Source of the DNA: Parerythrobacter lutipelagi
GTDB lineage: Bacteria; Pseudomonadota; Alphaproteobacteria; Sphingomonadales; Sphingomonadaceae
Direction of reading: 5' to 3'
Assembly (NCBI RefSeq): GCF_005434975.1
Contig: NZ_SKCJ01000001.1
Location: forward strand, 940,001 to 1,004,000
DNA length: 64,000 bases
In this document: positions 17,484-26,115 of the stretch, piece by piece
Numbering within the stretch: position 1 is the first letter of the stretch
How the letters are laid out: every line of letters begins with the position of its first letter
Program-made: the position numbers and the translations under genes
The notes under the pieces: generated by a model
The model's input: the letters and a program-made list of their open reading frames with translations, nothing else
Databases searched by the model: none
Told to the model about the DNA's origin: nothing

Positions 17484-18385
17484 CGGCGATCATCCGGCAC
17501 CACCAGCGGACCCGGGGCAAAGGCTTCGTCGAGCAAGCGGGCCATCCTCAGTCCCGCCTGTTGCACCCGGCTCTGCGAGACAGGGATGGCCGCGACGATA
17601 TCCTCCTGCGTCAGCGCCGTTGCGGCGGGCAGATCACCAGCACAAGGATCGGTATCGAACGCGTTGGGGTAGACAAAGTCGCGCGCCGCCTGCCAGCTCT
17701 CGCGGCCCCAGTCTGCCGGGCCTCCGGTCGCGATAGCCGCGCGTTCGCTCAGCGGATAGCGGCGCACCAGCGGCGGATTGGCCGAAGTGATCGCCCGCTC
17801 TGCCAGCGCGCTGTCCCAGATCGAATGCAGGTTCTTGTCCGGCACGATCCCATAAGCTGTCACGCGGTCGTTGCCGCCGCGATCGTCCTTGTCGCCCGAA
17901 TGGAGCGGCATGTGGATGTCGCCCACGAAGTGCACCATGAAAGCGAGCGCCTCGAGCCGCACATTGCCCGGCAGGCTTTCATCAGCAAGGATCCGGAGAT
18001 TGCGCTCGATCTGTGCGGTCACGCAATTGCCCCCGCTGCAATTGGCGCGCGGATTGTACGGCTCGCAGATCGGTGTCGTGCGGTAATGCCACGCAGCGGT
18101 GTAGCCCCAGCGCCAGTAGTCGCGCCGGACGCAATCCGGCCACACGGTCGCGTCTGCCAGGCTTTTCAGGTCGCAACCGGGCGTGCCGAGCTGCGCTTCG
18201 TAACGAAGCAGCCGCCGGATCGCGGAACGCGTTTCCGGCTTCACATTGACCAAGGCAATCTCGCCCGTGGTACGGTGCCCGTATTCGCCCCAGGCCATTG
18301 CCTGCGACGGCAGCAGCACCGCCAGCGCAAGCAGCAGTGCCTCTGCTAGTTTTGCGGTGCGGTTTCGTATTGTTCGATCACCCAT
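17480..18385 (-). CDS. Secreted S1/P1-type nuclease
   Basis: Zinc-dependent single-strand nuclease/3'-nucleotidase of the S1/P1 family. A signal peptide ending in LLPSQAMA leaves a mature N-terminal tryptophan (WGEYGHRTTGEIA), which in this family ligates zinc through its amino group. Other ligands are in ADATVWPD, TAAWHY, MVHFVGDIHMPLHSGDKDDRGGND and NLHSIWD. The 301-residue form uses ATG 18385, which overlaps the upstream transferase gene by 40 bases; no later start would keep the signal peptide. Product is periplasmic or secreted. Confidence 0.92.
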   Translation of the reverse strand: MGDRTIRNRTAKLAEALLLALAVLLPSQAMAWGEYGHRTTGEIALVNVKPETRSAIRRLLRYEAQLGTPGCDLKSLADATVWPDCVRRDYWRWGYTAAWHYRTTPICEPYNPRANCSGGNCVTAQIERNLRILADESLPGNVRLEALAFMVHFVGDIHMPLHSGDKDDRGGNDRVTAYGIVPDKNLHSIWDSALAERAITSANPPLVRRYPLSERAAIATGGPADWGRESWQAARDFVYPNAFDTDPCAGDLPAATALTQEDIVAAIPVSQSRVQQAGLRMARLLDEAFAPGPLVVPDDRR

Positions 18386-19014
18386 TGCTCGTCCTCTGCG
18401 CTGGCAATCCATTGTTGCATCCATTCGTGTTCCCACATGGCTTCCATATAGGTTTCCGCAAAGCCCGGCATCTTGAAGCCATAGCTGCGGAATCGGGAAA
18501 CGACGGGTGCGTAAAACACATCGGCTGCGCTGAAAGTGCCGAACAGGAACGGCCCGCCCTGCCCGAAGCGCGCCCGTGCCTCGGCCCACAGTTGGAGCAC
18601 GCGAACGGTGTCAGCCCGCGCGGCATCGGTGATGGTAGCGTCTTCGAAAATCTTGCGGATGTTCATCGGGCATTCGCTGCGCAGCGCGGCGAACGAGCTG
18701 TGCATTTCCGCGACCATCGATCGCGCCATACCGCGTGCCGTGTCATCCTTCGGCCAGAAGCGGTCGCGCCCGACCTTGTCGGCCAGATATTCCATAATGG
18801 CGAGGCTGTCCCACACCACGGTTTCCCCGTCCCACAGGATCGGAACCTTGCCGTGGCTCGGCTGAGTGCCTTGCTCCGCCTGCTTGGTCTCTTCCCATTG
18901 CTCGCCGAACATCGGGACGGTGATTTCTTCGAAATGCAGCCCCGATTGCTTGACTGCGAGCCAGCCCCGCAGCGACCAGCTGGAGTAGTTCTTGTTGCCG
19001 ATGATGAGCTTCAT
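18346..19014 (-). CDS. Glutathione S-transferase family protein
   Basis: Cytosolic detoxification or reductive enzyme with an N-terminal thioredoxin-like domain (MKLIIGNKNYSSWSLRGWLA, then KVPILWDGETVVWDSLAIMEYLAD, the glutathione-contact region) and an all-helical C-terminal half. The start is ATG 19014 with AAGGTGGG upstream; the frame stays open for 62 more codons to 19200, but that part shows no domain. Length is 222 residues. It overlaps the nuclease gene downstream. Confidence 0.9.
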   Translation of the reverse strand: MKLIIGNKNYSSWSLRGWLAVKQSGLHFEEITVPMFGEQWEETKQAEQGTQPSHGKVPILWDGETVVWDSLAIMEYLADKVGRDRFWPKDDTARGMARSMVAEMHSSFAALRSECPMNIRKIFEDATITDAARADTVRVLQLWAEARARFGQGGPFLFGTFSAADVFYAPVVSRFRSYGFKMPGFAETYMEAMWEHEWMQQWIASAEDEQWVIEQYETAPQN

Positions 19015-19246
19015 GCGCGTTCCCACCTTTGCACGCTCTTTGGATTGTCGCCGCGTTAGGCGTTCATCCTCGCGCTGTCGAGACTGAACGGATGGAACAA
19101 CCGGAACACAGTCCAAAGAAAGATTGTGTCCCTGCCGCAGCTTGAGGATCGCGGACCTCAGCTGCGCTTGCGAGAGATCTGGATGTTTGCCGTTTGCCAT
19201 CCGCCAGTATGTGGCAGAACGCGGCGATGTAGGAAAATGCTGGTTC

Positions 19247-19912
19247 TCAGACCCCCGCGTCGCTCAGCACGGCAGCGCGCAATTCCGGAATGCCCATGCC
19301 TTTTTCGGAGCTGGTGATGTGCAGTTCAGGGTAGGCGGCGGTGTGCTTGCGTGCTTCGTCGGCAACTTGCGCTGCGACCGCATCGAGCGCGCTGGCTTTG
19401 ATCTTGTCCGCCTTGGTCAGCACAACCCGGTAGCTGACCGCCGTCTCGTCGAGCATCTTCATCATTTCGCGGTCGACGTCCTTCAGCCCGTGACGGCTAT
19501 CGACCAGCACCAGGGTCCGGTGCAGCACTTGCCGGCCGCGCAGATAGGTCTTCACTAGGCTCTTCCATTTCTCGACCACTTTTACCGGAGCCTTGGCAAA
19601 GCCATATCCCGGCATGTCGACCAGACGGAACAGGGTCGGCTCGCCCACTTCGAAGAAATTCAGCTCCTGCGTGCGTCCCGGTGTGACCGAAGTGCGCGCA
19701 ATCGACCTGCGTCCCGTCAACGCATTGAGCAGCGAGGATTTGCCGACATTGGAGCGGCCGCAAAACGCGATTTCCGGCACCGTCGGTTCTGGCAGGAATT
19801 TGAGTTGCGGGGCTGAGAGGAGAAAATCCACCCGGCCCGAGAACAGCTTTTCCGCCCGCCGCGCCAACGCGGCGCGTTCGCGCTCTTGCTGCTCCAGCTC
19901 TGCATCCGTCAT
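19247..19912 (-). CDS. engB: Ribosome biogenesis GTP-binding protein EngB/YsxC
   Basis: Small GTPase needed for large-subunit assembly. G motifs are clear in the 221-residue protein: G1 GRSNVGKSSLLNAL, G2 region TSVTPGRT, G3 DMPGYGFAK, G4 LTKADK. ATG 19912 has TGAGGGG upstream and lies 11 bases after the yidC stop, so it closes the rnpA-yidD-yidC-engB operon. Confidence 0.96.
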   Translation of the reverse strand: MTDAELEQQERERAALARRAEKLFSGRVDFLLSAPQLKFLPEPTVPEIAFCGRSNVGKSSLLNALTGRRSIARTSVTPGRTQELNFFEVGEPTLFRLVDMPGYGFAKAPVKVVEKWKSLVKTYLRGRQVLHRTLVLVDSRHGLKDVDREMMKMLDETAVSYRVVLTKADKIKASALDAVAAQVADEARKHTAAYPELHITSSEKGMGIPELRAAVLSDAGV

Positions 19913-19923
19913 TCGTTCGCCCC

Positions 19924-21726
19924 TCAAGTTCCGGCGTCGCGCTCGGCAACCTTTTCCTGATCGGCCTTCTGCTTGACCGCAGCAGCCTTCAATTGCGGAT
20001 GTTTGGAATAAAGATAGCTCTGCTGCGCCAGCGTGAGAATGTTGTTGGTCACCCAGTACAGCAGCAAGCCTGCCGCAAACGGTGCCATCACGAACATTAG
20101 CGCCCACGGCATGATCGAGAAGATCTGCTGCTGCATCGGGTCCATGGCCGTCGGATTGAGGCGGAAAGTCGCCCACATCGTCACACCGAGAAGCACAGCA
20201 AGAATACCGACCCCGAAAATGAACATCAGCCAGCTCGGCACATTGATGCCAATCAGGCTCAACAGATAGGCAAGGTTCGCCGGATCCGGTGCCGACAGAT
20301 CTTCGATCCACAGCATGAACGGCTGATGGCGCATTTCGATCGCAAGGATCAGCGTTTTGTAGAGCGCGAAGAAGATCGGGATCTGGATCAGGATCGGAAG
20401 GCAGCCGGCCAGCGGATTGACCTTCTCCTTCTTGTACAGCGCCATGATCTCCTGCTGCTGCTTCTGCTTGTCGTCCTTGTAGCGTTCCTGCAGCGCCTTC
20501 ATCTTGGGCTGGATCGCTTTCATCTGCGCCATCGACGCGAATTGCTTCTGAGCGATGGGGAACAGCACAAGCCGGATCAGAACGGTCATCAGGATGATCG
20601 CGAGCCCGAAATTGCCAACCAGCGCGAACAGATGCGTCAGCAGCCACCAGATCGGGCGGGCGATCCAGCCAAACCAGCCCCAGTCGATCGCATTGCCGAA
20701 TTTTTCGATCCCGGCGGTTTCGTACTGGTCGAGGATCGCGCTTTCCTTCGCGCCAGCGAACAATTGCGTCGTCTTGGTGACTTGCTGTCCGGCAGCGACG
20801 GTAACGGGCTGATATTCCATCCGCGCGACGTAAAGCTGGTCACCCAGCGACTGGAAATCCGCATCGACGTTGCTGCCGTCTTGCGGGATCACTGCGGACA
20901 GCCAGTAGATATCGGTAAAGCCGAGCCAGTGCGGCGTGCCTTCGATCCGGCCTTCCGCGGCGTCTTCGGCCAGATCGTCATAATCGGGGCCGAAATTCAC
21001 CCCGTCACCGAACGCGCCGATGGCGCCCGAGTGAACGTTGAACGTGCTGGCGCTGGCGGTCTTGCTGGTGCGCACGATGCCGGCCCGCGGGCGAACGACC
21101 ACCGGCCCGCCGGACGTGTTGGCCACTGTCTGCTCGGCCGTGATCATGTAGTGATCGTCGACTGTCAGCTTGATGGTGAACAGCAGGCCTTCGCCATTAT
21201 TCCATGTCAGGGTTACGGGCTGGCCCGGAGCCAGCGGACCGCCTTCTGCCTGCCAGACCGTATCAATGCCAGGCAGCCGTACGCCATCACCCGACCAGCC
21301 GAATTGCGCGTAATGCTGCGCTTCTGTGTCAGCCGGAGAGAAGATGCGGACCGGACCGCTGTCGCGCTCGACTGTCTGACTGTGTGTCTTGAGCACGATG
21401 TCGTCGATCCGCGCGCCGAGCGGATTGATCGAACCCGCAAGCTCAGGCGCGTCGATCTTGATGCGATCGGCAGCGACCAGCTCGGTTGCCAACTCGGCTT
21501 CTTCCTTCGCGATATCGGCGGGATCCTGCAGGCCGCCTTCGCGCGTGCGCTTCGCCGGGGTCGATGCGGTCGGAACTTCCTCGCTCGCTGCTTTGCTCGC
21601 TGCTGGGGAAGCAACTTCAGAGGTCACCACCGGTTGCGGGTAGAAATACTGCGTCAAGGCCTGCGAGCCGAACAGCAACAGGCCGCACAGCACCACGGCG
21701 AGCAGGAGATTACGCTGGTTATCCAA
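19924..21726 (-). CDS. yidC: Membrane protein insertase YidC
   Basis: Inserts and folds inner-membrane proteins with or without SecYEG. The protein (600 residues from TTG 21726) has an N-terminal helix (LLLAVVLCGLLLFG), a large periplasmic domain, and the C-terminal five-helix core with PLAGCLPILIQIPIFFALYKTL and the late YWVTNNILTLAQQ. I choose TTG 21726 because GGGG precedes it and MDNQRNLLLAVVL matches the family start; an in-frame TTG 24 bases further up is less likely. The C-terminal tail is basic, as in ribosome-binding forms. Confidence 0.96.
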   Translation of the reverse strand: MDNQRNLLLAVVLCGLLLFGSQALTQYFYPQPVVTSEVASPAASKAASEEVPTASTPAKRTREGGLQDPADIAKEEAELATELVAADRIKIDAPELAGSINPLGARIDDIVLKTHSQTVERDSGPVRIFSPADTEAQHYAQFGWSGDGVRLPGIDTVWQAEGGPLAPGQPVTLTWNNGEGLLFTIKLTVDDHYMITAEQTVANTSGGPVVVRPRAGIVRTSKTASASTFNVHSGAIGAFGDGVNFGPDYDDLAEDAAEGRIEGTPHWLGFTDIYWLSAVIPQDGSNVDADFQSLGDQLYVARMEYQPVTVAAGQQVTKTTQLFAGAKESAILDQYETAGIEKFGNAIDWGWFGWIARPIWWLLTHLFALVGNFGLAIILMTVLIRLVLFPIAQKQFASMAQMKAIQPKMKALQERYKDDKQKQQQEIMALYKKEKVNPLAGCLPILIQIPIFFALYKTLILAIEMRHQPFMLWIEDLSAPDPANLAYLLSLIGINVPSWLMFIFGVGILAVLLGVTMWATFRLNPTAMDPMQQQIFSIMPWALMFVMAPFAAGLLLYWVTNNILTLAQQSYLYSKHPQLKAAAVKQKADQEKVAERDAGT

Positions 21727-21770
21727 GATTTCGGCCCCGTCTAAATTCAATCGAGTGTGTTATATGGATA

Positions 21771-21980
21771 CTACGGCACAGGATCCAAGCCATGCCCGCC
21801 CCAAGGGTGGCAGCGCAGTATACGTTTCAGTGCCAGCCATCCACCCTTGATTGCACCATATTTTCCCAGCGCTTCGACCGCGTATTGCGAGCACGATGGC
21901 GAATAGCGGCAGGTCGGCGGCAGGATGCGCGAAGGACCCCACTGCCACAGCCTGGCGATGAAGATCAGGATGTGCTTCAT
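21771..21980 (-). CDS. yidD: Membrane protein insertion efficiency factor YidD
   Basis: Small membrane-associated protein that aids YidC-dependent insertion. The 69-residue sequence has the family core [22 protein letters not shown] with three cysteines and the following [16 protein letters not shown]. The start overlaps the rnpA stop by four bases, the classic arrangement. Confidence 0.95.
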   Translation of the reverse strand: MKHILIFIARLWQWGPSRILPPTCRYSPSCSQYAVEALGKYGAIKGGWLALKRILRCHPWGGHGLDPVP

Positions 21981-22375
21981 TTGCGCGGCGACCTGCGCCG
22001 AGGTTGGCGGCGGCGCGGCGGATCGACATCACCTTTGGCAGCTTTCTCAAGCGCGCGAGCAAGTTCCTGGCGCAGAGCGGAAAAATCCCGCTCGATACCG
22101 CGCTCCCGGCCGATCAGCACGTGGTCATGATCGGGCAGCCCGCCACCGGGTAAAGCCTCCCGAAGCAAAGTGCGAAAGCGGCGTTTCATGCGGTTGCGGA
22201 CCACCGCATTGCCGATCTTCTTTGTCACTGTGATGCCGAAGCGTTTGCCGTGCCCATGGTTCGGGTTGACCAGCAAAACGAAGCCGGGCCGCGCGACGCG
22301 GAGCCCGCGATTGGCCGCGAGAAAATCGCTGCGTTTGCTCAGAACGGACGGGGCAGAGGCGGATTCGCTGGGCAT
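21977..22375 (-). CDS. rnpA: Ribonuclease P protein component
   Basis: Basic protein subunit of RNase P, which matures tRNA 5' ends. The signature is in the middle: [29 protein letters not shown]. The 132-residue protein ends in a very basic tail ([14 protein letters not shown]). ATG 22375 is preferred to the codon three positions upstream. Overlaps yidD and lies 155 bases downstream of rpmH. Confidence 0.95.
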   Translation of the reverse strand: MPSESASAPSVLSKRSDFLAANRGLRVARPGFVLLVNPNHGHGKRFGITVTKKIGNAVVRNRMKRRFRTLLREALPGGGLPDHDHVLIGRERGIERDFSALRQELARALEKAAKGDVDPPRRRQPRRRSPRK

Positions 22376-22420
22376 CGAGATCAAGCGTCTAGCGAATCGA
22401 TTGCGCGATGAAAATGCAAA

Positions 22421-22482
22421 CGGGTCCCGAAGGGGACCCGCAGGGCCGTGTGGCCTCCCGCGACAACACGGCCTTCAGGCCG
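22421..22482 (-). other. Three hairpins between rpmH and rnpA
   Basis: Read leftward, the spacer holds CGGCCT/AGGCCG (22469-22482), GGCC/GGCC (22444-22455) and a perfect eight-pair CGGGTCCC/GGGACCCG (22421-22440), the last followed by a TTTGCATTTT tract. It may terminate part of the rpmH transcript before rnpA or be a processing site. I see nothing else in this spacer. Confidence 0.5.
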
Positions 22483-22529
22483 CGTGAGCGAGAAATGTGC
22501 ACGCGCCGGCAGGCGCTGCGCGAATCGAA

Positions 22530-22664
22530 TTAAGCCGAAAGCTTCTTGCGACCGCGACGGCGGCGTGCGCGCAGGACCTTGCGGCCACCTGGCGTTGCCT
22601 TACGGGCGAAAAAGCCGTGGCGACGGGCACGCACGAGATTGCTGGGCTGGAAAGTCCGCTTCAT
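22530..22664 (-). CDS. rpmH: 50S ribosomal protein L34
   Basis: A 44-residue, highly basic large-subunit protein read by hand translation: [18 protein letters not shown], then [20 protein letters not shown], ending KKLSA. It matches L34 throughout. AGAGG lies about five bases upstream of ATG. It leads the rnpA-yidD-yidC-engB group. A terminator-like hairpin sits only about 20 bases before the start. Confidence 0.97.
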   Translation of the reverse strand: MKRTFQPSNLVRARRHGFFARKATPGGRKVLRARRRRGRKKLSA

Positions 22665-22683
22665 GATAACCTCTAGTCGAAAT

Positions 22684-22710
22684 AAAAAGGGCCGCCCGTC
22701 AAAGGCGACC
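22684..22710 (-). terminator. Terminator-like hairpin in the rpmH leader
   Basis: Seven-pair stem GGTCGCC/GGCGGCC (one T-G pair, seven-base loop) followed by CTTTTT on the minus strand. It may terminate the upstream secreted-protein gene, whose stop is at 22730, but no promoter fits between it and rpmH, so rpmH transcripts probably pass through it. Confidence 0.6.
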
Positions 22711-22726
22711 GCCTGTATGGACGCGC

Positions 22727-22755
22727 CCGTTACGGCAGGAGCGGATGCGAGTCAA
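22727..22755 (-). promoter_or_regulatory. Candidate rpmH promoter
   Basis: On the minus strand TTGACT (22755-22750) and TAACGG (22732-22727) are 17 bases apart, predicting a start near 22720 and a leader of about 56 bases. The -10 overlaps the stop codon of the gene upstream. Confidence 0.5.
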
Positions 22756-23587
22756 GATATGCTGCGTCAGCAAATGCGATCTTCGGGGCTGGCTTTGGGG
22801 CTGGCTTTGGGGCCGGTTGCGGGGCTGGCTTTTCAGCAGTCGTCACCATCGTTTCGCGCGCCGGTTCGCCCAGCCATTCACGCATATCCTGCGCGGTGAG
22901 CCACTTGGCATCGGCATGACCGACCGAATTGGTCATGTCGTAGAACGCGCGTGCCTCTTCATCGCTCATGCCCATCTCGCGGTAATAGGCGAGATAAGTC
23001 CCGTTGGCCCCTTCACGGGCACCAAAATCACGCGCTTCGCGGCCGTAATTGTCGCGCCAGCTATGAACCGCAAACTCTGCCCCGTCATCGATCCGGCGCT
23101 GCCGACCCGCGAGGAACAATTCAACCGCTCCCGAACGCACTGATCCTCCGGCGGGGACGTGGGTCTCCAGCCCTGCCGCGCGGATCAGGCGGCCGACCGC
23201 CAAATTCCCGATGTCGTGGTCGGTACCGGGGCACTCGACCATGGACAGCGTGGCAATACGGGGGAAATCACGCAGCATGGCCTGGAACTGCGCCGGTGAC
23301 CGCCTGTCGGTGACGCCAATCATTTCCGCGCGAGTCTCGTCGACGACCCGAAAAGGCCCATATTGCGCGATGGCCGGTGACAGCGGCTTGGCCTGTGCCG
23401 GAACCAGGCGCTCTGCGCCCTCTTCGACCCGCACCCACTGCTGGCTCGCCGGGTCCCATTCTTCCATCCAGGTCTCGGTCGAGAGCACCTGTGCCTGAAC
23501 ATGGGCCTGAGCATGGGCCTGACCGGGCGCCGCAATCAGGAGCAGCGCAGTCGACAGAATGGTAAAAAGGCGGGCCGCAGCGAACAT
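22730..23587 (-). CDS. Secreted ClpP/crotonase-like protein with Pro-Ala-Lys tail
   Basis: A 285-residue exported protein: signal peptide with core [15 protein letters not shown], then a middle domain (about 95-240) reminiscent of periplasmic ClpP/SppA-like proteins of the COG3904 kind. Supporting pieces are [38 protein letters not shown] with a serine, AEFAVHSW with a histidine, and [11 protein letters not shown]. The tail has [16 protein letters not shown] encoded by a 12-base tandem repeat, and the mature N-terminus has [10 protein letters not shown] from a second short repeat. Protease activity is not proven by these motifs. Read toward rpmH. Confidence 0.7.
   Translation of the reverse strand: MFAAARLFTILSTALLLIAAPGQAHAQAHVQAQVLSTETWMEEWDPASQQWVRVEEGAERLVPAQAKPLSPAIAQYGPFRVVDETRAEMIGVTDRRSPAQFQAMLRDFPRIATLSMVECPGTDHDIGNLAVGRLIRAAGLETHVPAGGSVRSGAVELFLAGRQRRIDDGAEFAVHSWRDNYGREARDFGAREGANGTYLAYYREMGMSDEEARAFYDMTNSVGHADAKWLTAQDMREWLGEPARETMVTTAEKPAPQPAPKPAPKPAPKIAFADAAYLDSHPLLP
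22785..22832. repeat. 12-base tandem repeat, four copies, in coding sequence
   Basis: On the plus strand the unit GGGGCTGGCTTT occurs at 22785, 22797 and 22821, with a diverged copy GGGGCCGGTTGC at 22809. Unit length is a multiple of three, so copy-number changes would lengthen or shorten the Pro-Ala-Lys tail of the overlapping gene without a frameshift. Confidence 0.9.
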
Positions 23588-23678
23588 GCCGCCCTTTTTG
23601 CGCGCGAGGCGTTACCACCTCGCCAAGCGGCGCAGTTGCCCGGGCCTTTCGAGACATGGTTAACGCCGCAGCAGGATT

Positions 23679-25970
23679 TCAGTGATCAGCGTGCTCTGTC
23701 CGCTGTGGCAGCCGCTTGAAGGGTGCCGGGCGGCGGTCCAGCGGTTCGAGCCGATTGCGGCCTTCTACCAGCTGGTATGCCTTGTCCGACTGAACCCGCG
23801 TGAACGTCTGCTCCGCTCCTGAAGCAGGCCAGCGCACAGTGACCCGCTCGATCCGCTTCGCTGCGCCCAATCCGATATGTTGTTCCAGCGGGCTGGACCC
23901 GAAGCTGCCGCCGGTCCCGACTGCGCGCCAGATCGCGAATTGCCGCCCCGCATCGTCGGTCACGTCAACCCGGATCACCGCCCCGACCGCGCCGCGATTG
24001 CTCTGCCGCCCCTCCAGTCGGAGCGATATCCAGCGATTTGCACCGCCGAGATTCTCGAACAGCGCATTCATAAATGTATCGCCTGCGGCCGATCCGCCAA
24101 GCTGCGCGAAGATATCCGCATCCCCGTCGCGGTCGAAATCGGCGAAAGCGATACCGTGACCTTTCTGGATATGACCCAGCCCGGAAGAAGCGGTAATTTC
24201 CTCGAACCGTGCGCCCTGACGGTTCCACATCGCGGTGTTGGGAATGATCGCATCATAGGCGGAGGCGCCGGTGCCCCAATACATGTCGAGCCAGCCGTCA
24301 TTGTCGAAATCACCATAGGCGGAACCCATGACATAGCTCGGCGCGGTCAGTCCTGCGGCTGCGGTCACATCTGCAAAGGTGCCATCGCCGCGATTGCGAT
24401 AGAGCGCAGCGCCCGAGACCTTGTCGTCCAGTTCGCTAGCATCTCGCCCGGCGAAGCTGCGCGCCATATTGCCGGTCACGTCGCCCGCCCCGTATCCGGC
24501 GACGAACAGGTCCTGCCAGCCGTCATTGTCGTAATCGAAGAACCAGCTGGCGAAGCTGCGCTGCGGGCCGCCGACGCCCGCTTCCCCGGTCACGTCCTCG
24601 AAGGCGAGCGCACCCGAATTGCGGAACAGGACATTCGCCTGGCGCAGGCAGGACACATGCAGATCGGCGAACCCGTCGCCGTCGTAATCGCCTGCCGCGA
24701 CAGACTTGGGATTGCAGTCGAACCCGGCAGGCGTCCATTCGGGCAGGCGCTCGAAACCCTTGCCCCCGCGATTCATGAAGATGTCGATCCGGCCAGCAAC
24801 GCGCCTACTCTTCTTCTCGTTCGCGACGACGAGATCGAGCCAGCCGTCATTATCGAGATCGGCAAAGGTCGAACTCAGCGTCGGCTCGAATTGCAGCAGG
24901 CCCAGCTCGACCGTCGCATCCTCGAAATTTCCCTTGCCGTCATTGCGCAGCAGCGAATTGGGCAGCAATCCGCCGCCCTGCCCCCATGCTCCGCGCATCA
25001 GATAAATATCCGCATCGCCGTCATTGTCGAAGTCGCCATGGATTGCGTTCAGCCCGCCCGGCAGCCCGCCAAGGCCCGATTGTTCGGTCGCATCGACCAG
25101 CCGTCCGTCCGGCGCGCGCAGATAGAGGATTACTTCGCCGTCCAGCGTCCAGCTGGTGGTGAAGACATCGAACTGGCCGTCACCATCGAAATCCTCGACC
25201 ACTGCAGCGCCGGCATTGTTCCTCCGGTCGACTGCGGCCAAATCCGACACATTGGCAAATTTCGGCCCTGCGTAGCCCTCGATTGCGCCTGGCATCGGCA
25301 ACAAATGCTCCGCCGGGACATCGCCGGGATAGCCGCCCAGAGTCATATGCGCGATGTTGAGCAGCCACTTCGACTTGTAATCATCCGGCCGACCGGCAAG
25401 AACGCGATCCTCCAGCACCGCAATCGCCATGGTCGAGCCTTCCTCCAGCCTGTGCTGCGCGCCGCGGTCGATCGGCACGATGCACGCGCCCGCGTGCGGA
25501 TTGTTGAAACAGTTCTGCTGCTCGCCCAGCCGCAGATAGGCGATCGCAAGACTGTCCTCCACCGTATCAGTCATCTCGCGGGGCGCGCCGCTGTCCAGCG
25601 CCCAGCGATCAACCTTTTCGAGAATTGCAATCGCGTCTTCGGTCTCGCCGGTGTTCATCAAGCGCGCTGCGATCCGCAAATGCTGCACCGCGCCCGCCGC
25701 GTCCGGAATGTCACGCCATAGCCGGTATTCGTCGCGCACGGCTTTCGCCCAACTGCGCAGGCGGGAACTCTCTTCGCGCGCCCGCAGCTCGGCCAGCATC
25801 GCTTTCATCCCGTCGGTGCCGGGCTGCACATCGAGCCGCTCGACGAATTGCGCCATCGGCTCGTCACGCAAGCGGTCCTGCTGCAAGTCCCACGCAGCGA
25901 AACCGGCGAACAGCACAGCCAGCAGCGCACCGCCTGCCAATATCTTGCGCCATCCGATCCGCCGCAGCAA
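23679..25970 (-). CDS. CRTAC1/FG-GAP repeat protein with UnbV/ASPIC domain
   Basis: A 763-residue exported or anchored protein with an N-terminal helix (about 9-26) and a helical, TPR-like region to about 200. From about 245 onward come repeated calcium-type FG-GAP/VCBS blocks: EDFDGDGQFDVF, GDFDNDGDADIYL, ADLDNDGWLDLVV, GDYDGDGFADL, FDYDNDGWQDLFV, GDFDNDGWLDMYW and ADFDRDGDADIF. The last 120 residues (SNRGAVGAVIRV, RVTVRWPASG) match the ASPIC/UnbV domain. It probably folds as a beta-propeller outside the cytosol; ligand unknown. The start is TTG 25970 with GGAGGG six bases upstream. Confidence 0.9.
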   Translation of the reverse strand: MLRRIGWRKILAGGALLAVLFAGFAAWDLQQDRLRDEPMAQFVERLDVQPGTDGMKAMLAELRAREESSRLRSWAKAVRDEYRLWRDIPDAAGAVQHLRIAARLMNTGETEDAIAILEKVDRWALDSGAPREMTDTVEDSLAIAYLRLGEQQNCFNNPHAGACIVPIDRGAQHRLEEGSTMAIAVLEDRVLAGRPDDYKSKWLLNIAHMTLGGYPGDVPAEHLLPMPGAIEGYAGPKFANVSDLAAVDRRNNAGAAVVEDFDGDGQFDVFTTSWTLDGEVILYLRAPDGRLVDATEQSGLGGLPGGLNAIHGDFDNDGDADIYLMRGAWGQGGGLLPNSLLRNDGKGNFEDATVELGLLQFEPTLSSTFADLDNDGWLDLVVANEKKSRRVAGRIDIFMNRGGKGFERLPEWTPAGFDCNPKSVAAGDYDGDGFADLHVSCLRQANVLFRNSGALAFEDVTGEAGVGGPQRSFASWFFDYDNDGWQDLFVAGYGAGDVTGNMARSFAGRDASELDDKVSGAALYRNRGDGTFADVTAAAGLTAPSYVMGSAYGDFDNDGWLDMYWGTGASAYDAIIPNTAMWNRQGARFEEITASSGLGHIQKGHGIAFADFDRDGDADIFAQLGGSAAGDTFMNALFENLGGANRWISLRLEGRQSNRGAVGAVIRVDVTDDAGRQFAIWRAVGTGGSFGSSPLEQHIGLGAAKRIERVTVRWPASGAEQTFTRVQSDKAYQLVEGRNRLEPLDRRPAPFKRLPQRTEHADH

Positions 25971-26115
25971 GGTTTCCCTCCATTCCCGAAGCTTCCGAAC
26001 TAAGCGGGTCTGGCAATTTTGGCCAGCATCGTTATGCCCTGAATTTGCAAGCTATTGTGTTGAGGACCGCAATCAGCTCGGCCTGGCATCGCGTGATGCA
26101 AACGGGGGAGTAATT

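Noticed and set aside
19015-19200. 62-codon N-terminal extension of the glutathione transferase
   Set aside because: In frame and open, but no domain is visible and ATG 19014 has a proper ribosome site and aligns with the thioredoxin-fold start.
20326-21744. Long plus-strand open frame of 472 codons
   Set aside because: Antisense to yidC; its composition is rich in Arg, Asp and His as in shadow frames and it has no domain.
23877-25721. Long plus-strand open frame of 614 codons
   Set aside because: Antisense to the FG-GAP/CRTAC1 gene, whose repeats are unmistakable.
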